Source: Streptomyces sp. CBMA152
GTDB lineage: Bacteria; Actinomycetota; Actinomycetes; Streptomycetales; Streptomycetaceae
Assembly (NCBI RefSeq): GCF_014596475.1
Contig: NZ_MECJ01000001.1
Location: 140,168-204,167 of the forward strand
DNA length: 64,000 nucleotides
Direction: 5' to 3'
Shown: positions 52,324 through 60,481 of the stretch, one piece after another
Layout of the letters: every line of letters starts with the position of its first letter
Numbering within the stretch: position 1 is the first letter of the stretch
Program-made: the position numbers and the translations under genes
The notes under the pieces: generated by a model
The model's database searches: none
What the model was told of the DNA's origin: nothing
Seen by the model: the letters and a program-made list of their open reading frames with translations, nothing else

Positions 52324-54105
52324 ATGGGAGCTGCAGCGGCGATGACCGATCAGGCACTCCCGGGCCAGGGCCCCGGAACCGCGGGCCCCGGACCCGATGG
52401 AGCTGGATTCACCTATCAAGGCGCCGAGCCGGAACTGATCGTCGTCGCGCGGGCCGAGGCACGGCTCCGCGTCGACGCGCAGGGCATCGGCTCGGCCTCC
52501 GGAGCGGACACCACGGCGCTCACCCTGTTCCTCGGCGACGAACAACTCGCCCTGGAGCCCCTGTTCGGCCGCGAGGAGCGCCTTCGTGAGGAGCGGCTGC
52601 ACGCGGCGGAGCGGCCCGGCCGGCCGGGCGTCGATCAGGGCACCCTCCCCGACCTGTCGCTGTTCTACCGCGTACGCGGCGGAGCCGACCGGGCCGAGGA
52701 GTTCGCCGCCCGGCTGGCCGCCCTGCCCGAGATCGAGACCGCGTATGTGAAGCCGGGGGCCGTCCCGGCCTCGTATCCGGCCCAGAACGGGGCGACGGGC
52801 GCACGGCTGAAGGAAGGCACGCCCGCCACCCCCGACTTCACCGGCCGCCAGGGCTATCTGCGGGCCGCGCCCGAGGGCGTGGACGCGTACTGGGCCTGGC
52901 AGCGGCCGGGAGGTTCCGGCGAGGGCGTCACCGTCGTCGACGTCGAGGGCGCCTGGCAGTTGGGGCACGAGGACCTGGCGGAGAAGCTCGCCGGGATCGT
53001 CGTCGGCACCCCCGTGCAGGACCTGGCGTGGCGCAACCACGGCACCTCGGTCCTCGGCGTCATCGGCGGCGACCGCGACGACAAGGGCATCACCGGAATC
53101 GCGCCCCAGGCGGTCACCGCGGCCGCGTCGTTCCGGTCCATCGGTACGGCTGCGGCGATCCACGCGGCCGCCGAACGGCTCTCCCCCGGCGACATCGTGC
53201 TGATCGAACTGCACCGGCCTGGGCCCCGGTTCGCCTATGAGCAGCGTGACGACCAGGCCGGGTACATCGCGATCGAGTGGTGGCCGGACGACTTCGCCGC
53301 GATCCGCTGGGCGACCGCCAGGGGCGTCCTGGTGGTGGCGGCCGCGGGCAACGGCGCGGAGAGCCTCGACGACGCGCTGTACGAGCGGCGGCCGGAGCGG
53401 TTCCCGGAGACCTGGCGCAACCCGTTCAACCCGTCCAACCGGTCCTCCGGCGCGGTCCTGGTCGGCGCGGGCGCACCGCCGCCCGGCACCCACGGCCGCG
53501 ACCACGGCCCGGACCGCTCACGGCTCGCGTTCTCCAACTACGGGGCGCGGATCGACGCCCAGGGCTGGGGCCGGGAGACCACCACGACCGGCGGGTTCTG
53601 GGACCGGGCCGGTGAACTCCAGGGCGGCGCCGAGGAGATCGCCTGGTACACGGACACCTTCTCCGGTACGTCCTCGGCGGCCCCGATCGCGGCCGGCGCC
53701 CTCGCCTGCCTCCAGGGCATGCTGAAGGCGGCCCACCTCGCGCCGATGACCCCGGAACGCGCCCGTGAGGTGCTGCGCTCGACCGGCTCGCCGCAACAGG
53801 ACGCGCCCGGGCGGCCCGCCTCGCAGCGCATCGGCAGCCGCCCCGACATCAAGGCGGCCGTGACCCGGCTGATGCCCTCCACGGTCGGCACCGGCCAGGC
53901 CGAGCGGTACTGGGACGAGCTGATCCCGTACCCCCATGAACTGCCCCCGAGGCTCCGGCTGTTCGTCGCCGGGGCGTGGCGCAACCTCAACGACCCGGCG
54001 CCGGAGCTGCGTCAGGCGGTGCACTCCGCCTTCGCGCAGGGCCGCCCCGACGTGCGCGTCTGGTTCTCGGACGACGAAGTCGTCGGCCTGGTCGTCGCGG
54101 GCTGA
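52324..54105 (+). CDS. Subtilisin-like (S8) serine protease without export signal, with a C-terminal partner domain
   Basis: A 593-residue S8 protease. The catalytic triad is Asp206 (VTVVDVEGAW), His239 (RNHGTSVLGVI) and Ser450 (FSGTSSAAPIAAG), with oxyanion Asn343 (VVAAAGNGAES). Residues about 110-145 (LSLFYRVRGGADRAEEFAARLAALPEIETAY) look like an I9-type propeptide. There is no signal peptide or membrane span, so it is probably cytosolic. Residues 523-593 form a separate domain (WDELIPYPHELPPRLRLFVAGAW onward) that is homologous to the C-terminus of the next gene. ATG 52324 or 52342 may be the start. It lies between PAC2 and mshC. Confidence 0.85.
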   Translation: MGAAAAMTDQALPGQGPGTAGPGPDGAGFTYQGAEPELIVVARAEARLRVDAQGIGSASGADTTALTLFLGDEQLALEPLFGREERLREERLHAAERPGRPGVDQGTLPDLSLFYRVRGGADRAEEFAARLAALPEIETAYVKPGAVPASYPAQNGATGARLKEGTPATPDFTGRQGYLRAAPEGVDAYWAWQRPGGSGEGVTVVDVEGAWQLGHEDLAEKLAGIVVGTPVQDLAWRNHGTSVLGVIGGDRDDKGITGIAPQAVTAAASFRSIGTAAAIHAAAERLSPGDIVLIELHRPGPRFAYEQRDDQAGYIAIEWWPDDFAAIRWATARGVLVVAAAGNGAESLDDALYERRPERFPETWRNPFNPSNRSSGAVLVGAGAPPPGTHGRDHGPDRSRLAFSNYGARIDAQGWGRETTTTGGFWDRAGELQGGAEEIAWYTDTFSGTSSAAPIAAGALACLQGMLKAAHLAPMTPERAREVLRSTGSPQQDAPGRPASQRIGSRPDIKAAVTRLMPSTVGTGQAERYWDELIPYPHELPPRLRLFVAGAWRNLNDPAPELRQAVHSAFAQGRPDVRVWFSDDEVVGLVVAG

Positions 54106-54121
54106 GCGTTCCGTACGCCGG

Positions 54122-54156
54122 CCCACCAACCATCCAACCCAACCCAACCCACCCAT
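54122..54156 (+). other. G-free, C-rich tract with AACCC tandem repeats
   Basis: Thirty-five bases contain no G, with three tandem AACCC units (54136-54150), in the gap between the protease and the Gln-rich protein genes. In a genome of about 70% G+C this is unusual. On the plus-strand mRNA it would be unstructured and C-rich, like a Rho-utilisation site. Confidence 0.55.
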
Positions 54157-54195
54157 GACCGACCCACGCATCGACACAGGGAAGGTGACACCACC

Positions 54196-54729
54196 ATGAG
54201 CACCACCCCGCAGATGAGTCAGCAGCAGTACGGTCAGCAACAGGGCTTCCCGCAGGCCCAACAGGGCTACTCCCAGGGCCAGCAGGGCATCCCGCAGCAG
54301 GGCTACCCGTACGGCCAGCAGCAGGGGTATCCGCAGGGTCAGCAGCAGGGCCCGAACACCTCGCCGCCGCAGATCCAGCAGCAGCTCCAGCAGCTCGGCC
54401 AGCAGCCGCCGTTCCAGCAGCTGCTCCAGCAGATGGGCGGCATGCAGCAGGGTCAGCAGACCCAGCAGCCGCTCGTGCTGCCGAGCGCGGTCGAGGCCGC
54501 CACGATCACCAGCGGCATCGCCACCAAGTTCTGGGACGTGGTGACCCCGCTGCCCGGCCAGCCCTCGATCCTGTACCTCTTCATCGCGGGCAACTGGCAC
54601 CCGCTGGTGAACCCGAACCAGGTCACGCATGACGCGGTCCAGGAGGCGTTCGCGTTCGGCCAGCAGGTCATCGGGTTCTACGACACCAAGACGGGCGCGA
54701 TCCAGGCCGTCGTGGTGAACCGGCAGTAG
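54196..54729 (+). CDS. Gln-rich prion-like protein sharing a C-terminal domain with the S8 protease
   Basis: A 177-residue protein. Residues 1-95 contain about 40 Gln, with Gly, Pro and Tyr in repeats such as QGYPQGQQQG, a low-complexity, prion-like composition rare in bacteria. Residues 106-177 (KFWDVVTPLPGQPSILYLFIAGNW and following) are homologous to the last 71 residues of the adjacent protease, with about 24 identical positions. No signal peptide or membrane helix is seen. ATG 54196 is preceded by AAGG. Co-encoding suggests a binding partner, regulator or substrate of the protease; function unknown. Confidence 0.85.
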   Translation: MSTTPQMSQQQYGQQQGFPQAQQGYSQGQQGIPQQGYPYGQQQGYPQGQQQGPNTSPPQIQQQLQQLGQQPPFQQLLQQMGGMQQGQQTQQPLVLPSAVEAATITSGIATKFWDVVTPLPGQPSILYLFIAGNWHPLVNPNQVTHDAVQEAFAFGQQVIGFYDTKTGAIQAVVVNRQ

Positions 54730-54763
54730 GGGAACCCGGCAGTAGCGCCGACCGCACGCAGAA

Positions 54764-54795
54764 GGCGCCGGGTGGGGCAGTGCCCACCCGGCGCC
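54764..54795. terminator. Bidirectional terminator between the Gln-rich gene and mshC
   Basis: GGCGCCGGGTGGG and CCCACCCGGCGCC form a perfect 13-bp stem with a 6-base loop between convergent genes. Confidence 0.85.
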
Positions 54796-54833
54796 CGGCC
54801 GTGCGTATGCGAAAAAGCGTTTATGCGTGAGGG

Positions 54834-56063
54834 TTACAGGGCCACGCCGAGCAGTGCGTCGACGGCGCGCGAGACCACGCCGGGCGCGCCCTCGTCCGTA
54901 CCGCCCTCACTCTGCTGGTGGGCGGCCCAGCGGTCCACGGCCAGGAGCGCCGTCGGGGCGTCCAGGTCGTTCGCCAGGGCCTCGCGGATCTCCTCGACCA
55001 GCGCGTCCGCGGACGGCCCGTCGGGGCGGGAGACGGCCGCGCGCCAGCGGCCCAGCCGCTCGGCGGCGTCCTGGAGGACCTGGTCGGTGTACTCCCAGTC
55101 GGCCCGGTAGTGGTGCGAGAGCAGCGCGAGCCGGATCGCGGCCGGGTCGACGCCCTCGCGGCGCAGGGTGGAGACGAAGACCAGGTTGCCCTTGGACTTC
55201 GACATCTTCTCGCCGTCGAGCGCGACCATGCCGGCGTGGACGTACGCCTTGGCCATCGGGAACTCGCCGGTGAGCACCTGGGCGTGGGAGGCGCCCATCT
55301 CGTGGTGCGGGAAGACGAGGTCGGAACCGCCGCCCTGCACGTCGAAGCCCATGCCGAGGTGGTCCAGGGCGATGGCGACGCACTCGATGTGCCACCCGGG
55401 CCGGCCGGGGCCCAGGCTGGCGCCGTCCCAGCTCGGCTCGCCCTCGCGGGCGGCCATCCAGAGCATCGGGTCCAGCGGGTTCTTCTTGCCGGGGCGCTCG
55501 GGGTCGCCGCCGCGCTCGGCGGAGAGCCGGCGCATGGCCTCGGCGTCCAGGTGGGAGACCTGGCCGAAGTGGGCGTCGCTCTCCACGGAGAAGTAGATGT
55601 CCCCGTCGAGTTCGTACGCGGCGCCCGCGTCCCGCAGGCGTTCGACGAGCGGGACGATCCCGGGTATCGCCTCGACCGCGCCGATGTAGTGCTGCGGCGG
55701 AAGCATCCGCAGCGCGGTCATGTCCTCGCGGAAGAGGGCGGTCTCGCGCTCGGCGAGCTCGGTCCAGTCGTGCCCGTCGCGGATGGCCCGCTCCAGGAGC
55801 GGATCGTCCACGTCCGTCACGTTCTGGACGTAGTGAACCTGCCGCTTGGTGTCGAGCCACACGCGCTGAACGAGGTCGAACGCGTTATAGGTCGCCGCGT
55901 GACCCAGGTGGGTCGCGTCGTACGGGGTGATGCCGCAGACGTAGATACGGGCGACGGGACCGGGGTCGAGGGTGACCAGACCGCCGGTCGCGGTGTCGTG
56001 GATCCGGAGGTCGCGGCCCTTGCCGGGCAGGGCGGGGACCTCAGAAGCGGGCCAGGCATGCAT
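54834..56063 (-). CDS. mshC: Mycothiol ligase MshC
   Basis: A 409-residue class I cysteinyl-tRNA-synthetase homologue that joins cysteine to GlcN-inositol in mycothiol synthesis. The HIGH-like motif is THLGHAATY (51-59) and the KMSKS motif [13 protein letters not shown]. Cys43 (YVCGITPYD), the [11 protein letters not shown] segment and [10 protein letters not shown] supply zinc-binding residues that select cysteine. The ATG at 56063 gives [16 protein letters not shown]; ribosome binding is weak, so the exact start is less certain. It is convergent with the Gln-rich gene, and three conserved small genes lie upstream on the same strand. Confidence 0.95.
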   Translation of the reverse strand: MHAWPASEVPALPGKGRDLRIHDTATGGLVTLDPGPVARIYVCGITPYDATHLGHAATYNAFDLVQRVWLDTKRQVHYVQNVTDVDDPLLERAIRDGHDWTELAERETALFREDMTALRMLPPQHYIGAVEAIPGIVPLVERLRDAGAAYELDGDIYFSVESDAHFGQVSHLDAEAMRRLSAERGGDPERPGKKNPLDPMLWMAAREGEPSWDGASLGPGRPGWHIECVAIALDHLGMGFDVQGGGSDLVFPHHEMGASHAQVLTGEFPMAKAYVHAGMVALDGEKMSKSKGNLVFVSTLRREGVDPAAIRLALLSHHYRADWEYTDQVLQDAAERLGRWRAAVSRPDGPSADALVEEIREALANDLDAPTALLAVDRWAAHQQSEGGTDEGAPGVVSRAVDALLGVAL

Positions 56064-56192
56064 GTCTTGAGCGTAACCGGACGCACGCTCCATATTCGAA
56101 CCGGATCCGCGCACTTGGCCGAATGACCCCTCTTGCGCGGGATCCGGTTCCATGCAGGGCGGGCACATATCGGGCGGACCGGTGGCCTGCCG

Positions 56193-57023
56193 CTACACCG
56201 GCGGCCACGGAATCGGCGGCCACTCCCCCGACGGACTGCGGTGCACACCCTCCGCCAGCAGCGCCGCCACCCGCTCGCGCAGCGCCTCCACCTCGTCCGC
56301 CGTGATCAGCTCGGCGAGGCGGGCGGCCAGCGGCTCGCCGGGGGCCAGCGCGGCGGCGAGGCCGGTCAGCGCCCCGACCGCCTCGTCCGTCAGCGGCTCG
56401 CCCGCCCAGCCCCACAGCAGGGTCCGCAGCTTGTCCTGGACGTTGAAGGTGACCCCGTGGTCGATGCCGTACAGGTGCCCGTCCCCGGTGGGCAGCAGAT
56501 GGCCGCCCTTGCGGTCGCCGTTGTTGATCACGGCGTCGAGCACCGCGAGCCGCCGCAGCCGCTCGTCGTCGGCGTGCACGAGCAGCGCCGTGCGGCCCTC
56601 GCCGACGTCCGCGAGCCCGACCGCCTTCCAGCCCTCGCCCGGCTCCTCGCCGTCGACGAGCGCGAGCAGCCCGTCCCCCTCGGGGTCACCGTCGGGCACC
56701 TCGATCCACAGCTGGACCATGCCCTCCCCGTACGGCCCGTCGCGCAGCACGGTCGCCGGCACCAGGTCCCAGCCGAGCGCCGCGCAGACCTCGTACGCGG
56801 CGACCTCGCGCTGGGCGAGCGTGCCGTCGGGGAAGTCCCACAGCGGCCGCTCGCCGGCGACCGGCTTGTAGACGCAGTGGGCGCTGTGCCCCTCGTACGA
56901 GACGGAGCAGTAGAGCACCGCGTTGGACGCCTCGCGGATTTGGCCGCGGACGGTGAGCTCGCCCTTGGCGAGCAGGTCCACCGCCGTCAGGCTCCCCGTC
57001 GGTATCCGTTCTGGCGCGGGCAT
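56193..57023 (-). CDS. SCO1664-family protein, protein-kinase-like fold
   Basis: A 276-residue protein of an actinobacterial family with distant similarity to PI3/4-kinase or HipA-like folds. Motifs that could bind nucleotide include SAHCVYKPVAGERPLWDFPDGTLAQREVAAYEV, the catalytic-loop-like LAVLDAVINNGDRKGGHLL and metal-binding YGIDHGVTFN. The ATG at 57023 overlaps the end of the DUF3090 gene by 37 bases; a GTG at 56984 would give a slightly shorter protein. It is encoded with DUF3090 and a histidine phosphatase, as in mycobacteria. Its substrate is unknown. Confidence 0.85.
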   Translation of the reverse strand: MPAPERIPTGSLTAVDLLAKGELTVRGQIREASNAVLYCSVSYEGHSAHCVYKPVAGERPLWDFPDGTLAQREVAAYEVCAALGWDLVPATVLRDGPYGEGMVQLWIEVPDGDPEGDGLLALVDGEEPGEGWKAVGLADVGEGRTALLVHADDERLRRLAVLDAVINNGDRKGGHLLPTGDGHLYGIDHGVTFNVQDKLRTLLWGWAGEPLTDEAVGALTGLAAALAPGEPLAARLAELITADEVEALRERVAALLAEGVHRSPSGEWPPIPWPPV

Positions 57024-57577
57024 ACGTGTCCTTCCGGGTCGAGCGGCAGGCTGCACAGCGGGCACGGCGGGCGGCCCGCGTTGACCACGTCGAGGGCGCG
57101 CTTGGCGAACGCGCGGGCCTGCGCGCCGGTCAGGCGCACCCGCAGCATCGGCGGACCGTTCTCGTCGTCCTGGAGCAGCCGCTCCTCGGCCTCCGCGAGG
57201 TCCTCCTCGGAGTCGGCGTCGAGCTCGACCAGCGCCTGCGCCTCGATCACCATGCGCTGTTCCTCGCCGTCCCAGGCCAGCGCCATGGTGCCGACCCGGA
57301 ACTCCTCCTCGACCGGCGAGTCGAGGGGGGCGGTGTCGGTGACGTCGGCGGGGGCGACGGCCGGGACGGGCGCGTTGCCGCCGGTGCGGCGCACGACCTC
57401 GTCGAGCAGCTCGTCGATCCGCTCGGCGAGCGCCGCCACCTGGGTCTTCTCCAGGGCGACGCTGGTGGTACGGCTGCCCGCGGACGCCTGGAGGAAGAAC
57501 GTCCGGCGTCCGGGCAGCCCGACCGTGCCGGCCACGAAACGGTCCGGCGGGTCGTAGAAGAACACCTGACGGGGCAC
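56987..57577 (-). CDS. DUF3090 family protein
   Basis: A 196-residue actinobacterial protein of unknown function. The start MPRQVFFYDPPDRFVAGTVG, RTFFLQASAGSRTTSVALEKTQVAALAERIDELL and FRVGTMALAWD are typical of the family. A C-terminal zinc-knuckle-like motif (CPLCSLPLDPEGHVCPRQNGYRR) is present. The GTG at 57577 starts the gene. It overlaps the downstream SCO1664-family gene, which implies translational coupling. The constant linkage with a phosphatase and a kinase-like protein suggests a shared pathway, but no experimental role is inferred. Confidence 0.88.
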   Translation of the reverse strand: MPRQVFFYDPPDRFVAGTVGLPGRRTFFLQASAGSRTTSVALEKTQVAALAERIDELLDEVVRRTGGNAPVPAVAPADVTDTAPLDSPVEEEFRVGTMALAWDGEEQRMVIEAQALVELDADSEEDLAEAEERLLQDDENGPPMLRVRLTGAQARAFAKRALDVVNAGRPPCPLCSLPLDPEGHVCPRQNGYRRGA

Positions 57578-57670
57578 GTCCTGGTCTCCCTAGGTCGGAT
57601 GGTGCGATCGGTGCCGGGCCGCCGGGCGGAGCGCGGGTTTTCGGCCCGTCCACCCTACTGCGCCCGGCGA

Positions 57671-58357
57671 TCACGGTGCTCCCGCGCCACCCCCGACCTC
57701 GGCATCGCTCGTGGCGGGCGACTCCTTCGGGGCGAGCGCGCCGAGGTCGCCGGTCTCGCCCAGGCGCACCAGGAACGGGCGCAGCCGGGTGTAACGGATC
57801 GCGGTGAGGGAACACGGTTCCACCGAGATCCGCTGAAAGAGGTCGAGATGCATACCGAGGGCGTCGGCGACGATCGACTTGATGATGTCGCCGTGGGAGC
57901 ACATGACGAACACGGCGTCGGGCCCGTGGTCCGCGTCCACGCGCGCGTTCCACTCGCGTACCGCCTCCACGGCGCGGGTCTGCATCGCGCGCATGGACTC
58001 GCCGCCGGGGAACGCGGCGGCCGACGGGTGCTGCTGGACCACTTCCATCAGCGGGTCGTCGGAGAGCTCGGCGAGCTTGCGGCCCGACCAGTCGCCGTAG
58101 TCGCACTCGCTGATCCGCTCGTCGGTGTGGAGCGCGAGCGAGGGCCGGGCGTCGAGGAGCGGCCGCAGGGTCTCCTGGCAGCGCTCCAGGGGGCTGGAGA
58201 CGACGGCGGCGAGCGGCAGGGCGGCGAGCCGGTCCGGCAGGGCGGCGGCCTGCGCGGCGCCGCGCTCGTCCAGATGGACACCTGGGGTGCGCCCGGCCAG
58301 CAGGCCGGAGGTGTTGGCGGTGGAGCGTCCATGACGTACGAGGATCAGCGTGGCCAT
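57671..58357 (-). CDS. Histidine phosphatase family protein (phosphoglycerate-mutase-like)
   Basis: A 228-residue member of the histidine phosphatase superfamily (MSMEG_4193-like). The RHG motif with catalytic His9 starts LILVRHGRSTANTSGLLAGRTPG. Arg58-type and acid residues lie in SSPLERCQETL and ISECDYGDW, and the second His is in VMCSHGDIIKSIVADALG. It probably dephosphorylates a small metabolite in the cytoplasm. It is the first gene of a run of four on the minus strand leading to mshC and is divergent from corA. The terminal 25 residues are low-complexity. Confidence 0.88.
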   Translation of the reverse strand: MATLILVRHGRSTANTSGLLAGRTPGVHLDERGAAQAAALPDRLAALPLAAVVSSPLERCQETLRPLLDARPSLALHTDERISECDYGDWSGRKLAELSDDPLMEVVQQHPSAAAFPGGESMRAMQTRAVEAVREWNARVDADHGPDAVFVMCSHGDIIKSIVADALGMHLDLFQRISVEPCSLTAIRYTRLRPFLVRLGETGDLGALAPKESPATSDAEVGGGAGAP

Positions 58358-58416
58358 GCCCGCCAGGGTAGGCCGAGCGGACCGCAGGGGTGCGGGCGGT
58401 GCCGCTTCGCGGAAGA

Positions 58417-59433
58417 ATGCGCGCCGTGATCGTCGACTGCGCCATCTACCGGGACGGCCGCCGCACGGAGGGCCCGCCCGACTACTCGGACGCGCTCGAA
58501 GAGGCCCGGGCGGCCGGGGACGCGTTCGTGTGGCTGGGCCTGTACGAGCCGACCGAGGACGAGTTCGACCTGGTCAGCCATGAGTTCGGGCTGCACGCGC
58601 TGGCCGTGGAGGACGCGCTGCTCGCCCATCAGCGGCCCAAGCTGGAGGTGTACGACGACTCGCTGTTCGTGGTCCTCAAGCCGGTCTCGTACGAGCCGCA
58701 CAGCGACACCGTGACCACCGGGGAGCTGATGCTCTTCATCGGCGACTCGTTCGTGGTGACGGTCCGGCACGGCGAGGGCTCGCCGCTGCATGCCGTGCGC
58801 AAGCGTCTGGAGGCGGAGCCGGAGCTGCTGCGGCACGGTCCCACGACCGTCCTGTACGCGGTGAGCGACGCCGTCGTCGACCACTACACGGAGGTCGCGG
58901 CCGAGCTCCAGACGGACCTGGAGGAGCTGGAGACGCAGGTCTTCGCGCCCGCCGGCAGCGATGGCAAGGGCCGCACGCAGCACAACGGGAGCACGGTCGC
59001 CTCGCGGATCTACACCTTCAAGCGGCAGGTCCTCGAATTCCGCCGGGCCAGCGTCCCGCTCGCCGAACCGATGCAGCGGCTCGCGGGCGCCGGGGTGCCG
59101 TTCGTGCACGACAAGGCGCAGCCGTTCTTCCGCGATGTCAGCGACCATCTGATCCGGGCCAACGAGGGCGTGGAGGGCCTGGACCGGCTGGTCTCGGACA
59201 TCCTCTCCGCCCATCTCGCGCAGATGGGCGTGCGGCAGAACGACGACATGCGCAAGATCTCCGCCTGGGCGGCGATGGCGGCCGTCCCGACGATGGTCGC
59301 GGGGATCTACGGCATGAACTTCGACCACATGCCGGAGCTCAAGTTCGTCTGGGCGTATCCGGCGGTCCTCGCCCTGATGGCGGCCCTTGAGATCCTGCTC
59401 CACCGCACGTTCAAGCGCCGGGGCTGGCTCTGA
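58417..59433 (+). CDS. corA: CorA family magnesium/cobalt transporter
   Basis: A 338-residue CorA-type divalent cation channel. The large N-terminal cytoplasmic domain carries FVWLGLYEPTEDEFDLVSHEFGLHALAVEDA and LMLFIGDSFVVTVRHGE. Two C-terminal membrane helices flank the GMN signature (GIYGMNFDHMPEL), which is the ion selectivity motif. The pentamer imports Mg2+ or Co2+ driven by membrane potential. ATG 58417 is chosen; GTG 58426, ten bases after GGAAG, is also possible. The gene is divergent from the histidine phosphatase and convergent with the ferritin-like gene. Confidence 0.93.
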   Translation: MRAVIVDCAIYRDGRRTEGPPDYSDALEEARAAGDAFVWLGLYEPTEDEFDLVSHEFGLHALAVEDALLAHQRPKLEVYDDSLFVVLKPVSYEPHSDTVTTGELMLFIGDSFVVTVRHGEGSPLHAVRKRLEAEPELLRHGPTTVLYAVSDAVVDHYTEVAAELQTDLEELETQVFAPAGSDGKGRTQHNGSTVASRIYTFKRQVLEFRRASVPLAEPMQRLAGAGVPFVHDKAQPFFRDVSDHLIRANEGVEGLDRLVSDILSAHLAQMGVRQNDDMRKISAWAAMAAVPTMVAGIYGMNFDHMPELKFVWAYPAVLALMAALEILLHRTFKRRGWL

Positions 59434-59454
59434 ACTCCCGTAACAGCGAAGGGT

Positions 59455-60243
59455 TCACGCGAACTCGGGCGCGCGCGTGGCCGGTCCGCCGAGCGCGTCG
59501 CGCCGCTCGGGCATCGTCAGGCTGACCATGCGCCGCCAGCCTGCCGCCCGCTCGTACGCGTACACGCCGTGGATCCCGGCGGCCAGCGCCGCGGACTTGG
59601 CCTTCGGCCAGCGCAGGATGCGGCCCATGTGGTCCATCACGGCGAGGCTCACGTCCCGGTAGACGCGGATCTCGGCGAGCGCGCACTCGCGCAGCACGCG
59701 CTGGATGGTGCGCCCGTGCCCGGCGTACGCGAGCCGCAGCAGTTCCTCGTGGCAGTACGCGAGGTGGTTGTCCTCGTCGGCGCTGATCATCCGGATCGCC
59801 CTGCCCACGTCCGGGTGATCCCCGAAGTACCGCACCAGCATCACCATTTGGTCGGACGCCCGCTGCTCGGTGACGCGGCTGTGGGCGAGGTAGGTGACGA
59901 TGTCCTGCTCGGTGAGCGGCTTGTCGTCGCGCAGCAGTTCATGGGCGAGGCCGATGCCGCTGCGCTCCAGGAGCATCGTGTAGTCGGTCTCCGCCGGGAC
60001 CGGGACGGGGGTCAGGCCGCGCTTCTTCAGGAGCGCGTTGAAGATCCGCCCGTGCTTGTCCTCGTCGGCGCCGTGCCGGGCGATCTTGGGGGCGAGGTCG
60101 TGCTGCTCCGGCGGGACGAGCGCGGAGATCCGGCCGTTCTCCCAGCCGCCCTGGGTCTCGCCGCTGGCCGCGATCGAGCAGAAGAGCCGGAACGACTCGT
60201 CGTTGTCGAGGATCTCCTGGAACAGGCTCTTGGCCGAAAGCAT
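59455..60243 (-). CDS. Ferritin-like domain protein, uncharacterised
   Basis: A 262-residue helical protein with acidic and His motifs expected of a diiron four-helix bundle: HGADEDKHGRIFNAL, YLAHSRVTEQRASDQMVML and ISADEDNHLAYCHEEL, matching pairs of E-x-x-H. The last third (LRECALAEIRVYRDVSLAVMDHMG onward) is a further helical region. The ATG at 60243 has GGAGG seven bases upstream. It is convergent with corA with only 21 bases between stops. Iron binding is inferred; oxidase, storage and stress roles are all possible. Confidence 0.85.
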   Translation of the reverse strand: MLSAKSLFQEILDNDESFRLFCSIAASGETQGGWENGRISALVPPEQHDLAPKIARHGADEDKHGRIFNALLKKRGLTPVPVPAETDYTMLLERSGIGLAHELLRDDKPLTEQDIVTYLAHSRVTEQRASDQMVMLVRYFGDHPDVGRAIRMISADEDNHLAYCHEELLRLAYAGHGRTIQRVLRECALAEIRVYRDVSLAVMDHMGRILRWPKAKSAALAAGIHGVYAYERAAGWRRMVSLTMPERRDALGGPATRAPEFA

Positions 60244-60409
60244 CGCCGTACCTCCGCATGACTCCCGCACAGACATCTGCAAAGAGCAAGTCAAATACGG
60301 GGGACAGAACGGGGCAACAGGGGCCTCGGCGGACTAGGCCGAACGAAGGAGCGCGCGGAGGTGTGTCCGCCCGTAACCCGACCGACGCGCGGAGCGTTGT
60401 TCGGGATGA

Positions 60410-60451
60410 CGGCCGTGGCGGGGAAGACCCCCCGAGCCCCCACCACGGCCG
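60410..60451 (-). terminator. Hairpin downstream of the LLM oxidoreductase gene
   Basis: CGGCCGTGG and CCACGGCCG form a 9-bp outer stem with an inner CGGGG/CCCCCG hairpin. It lies about 30 bases after the stop of the LLM gene. It lacks a T-tract but resembles other Streptomyces terminators. Confidence 0.6.
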
Positions 60452-60481
60452 CAGACTTTCCTTCGTACGACTGCCGTACGA

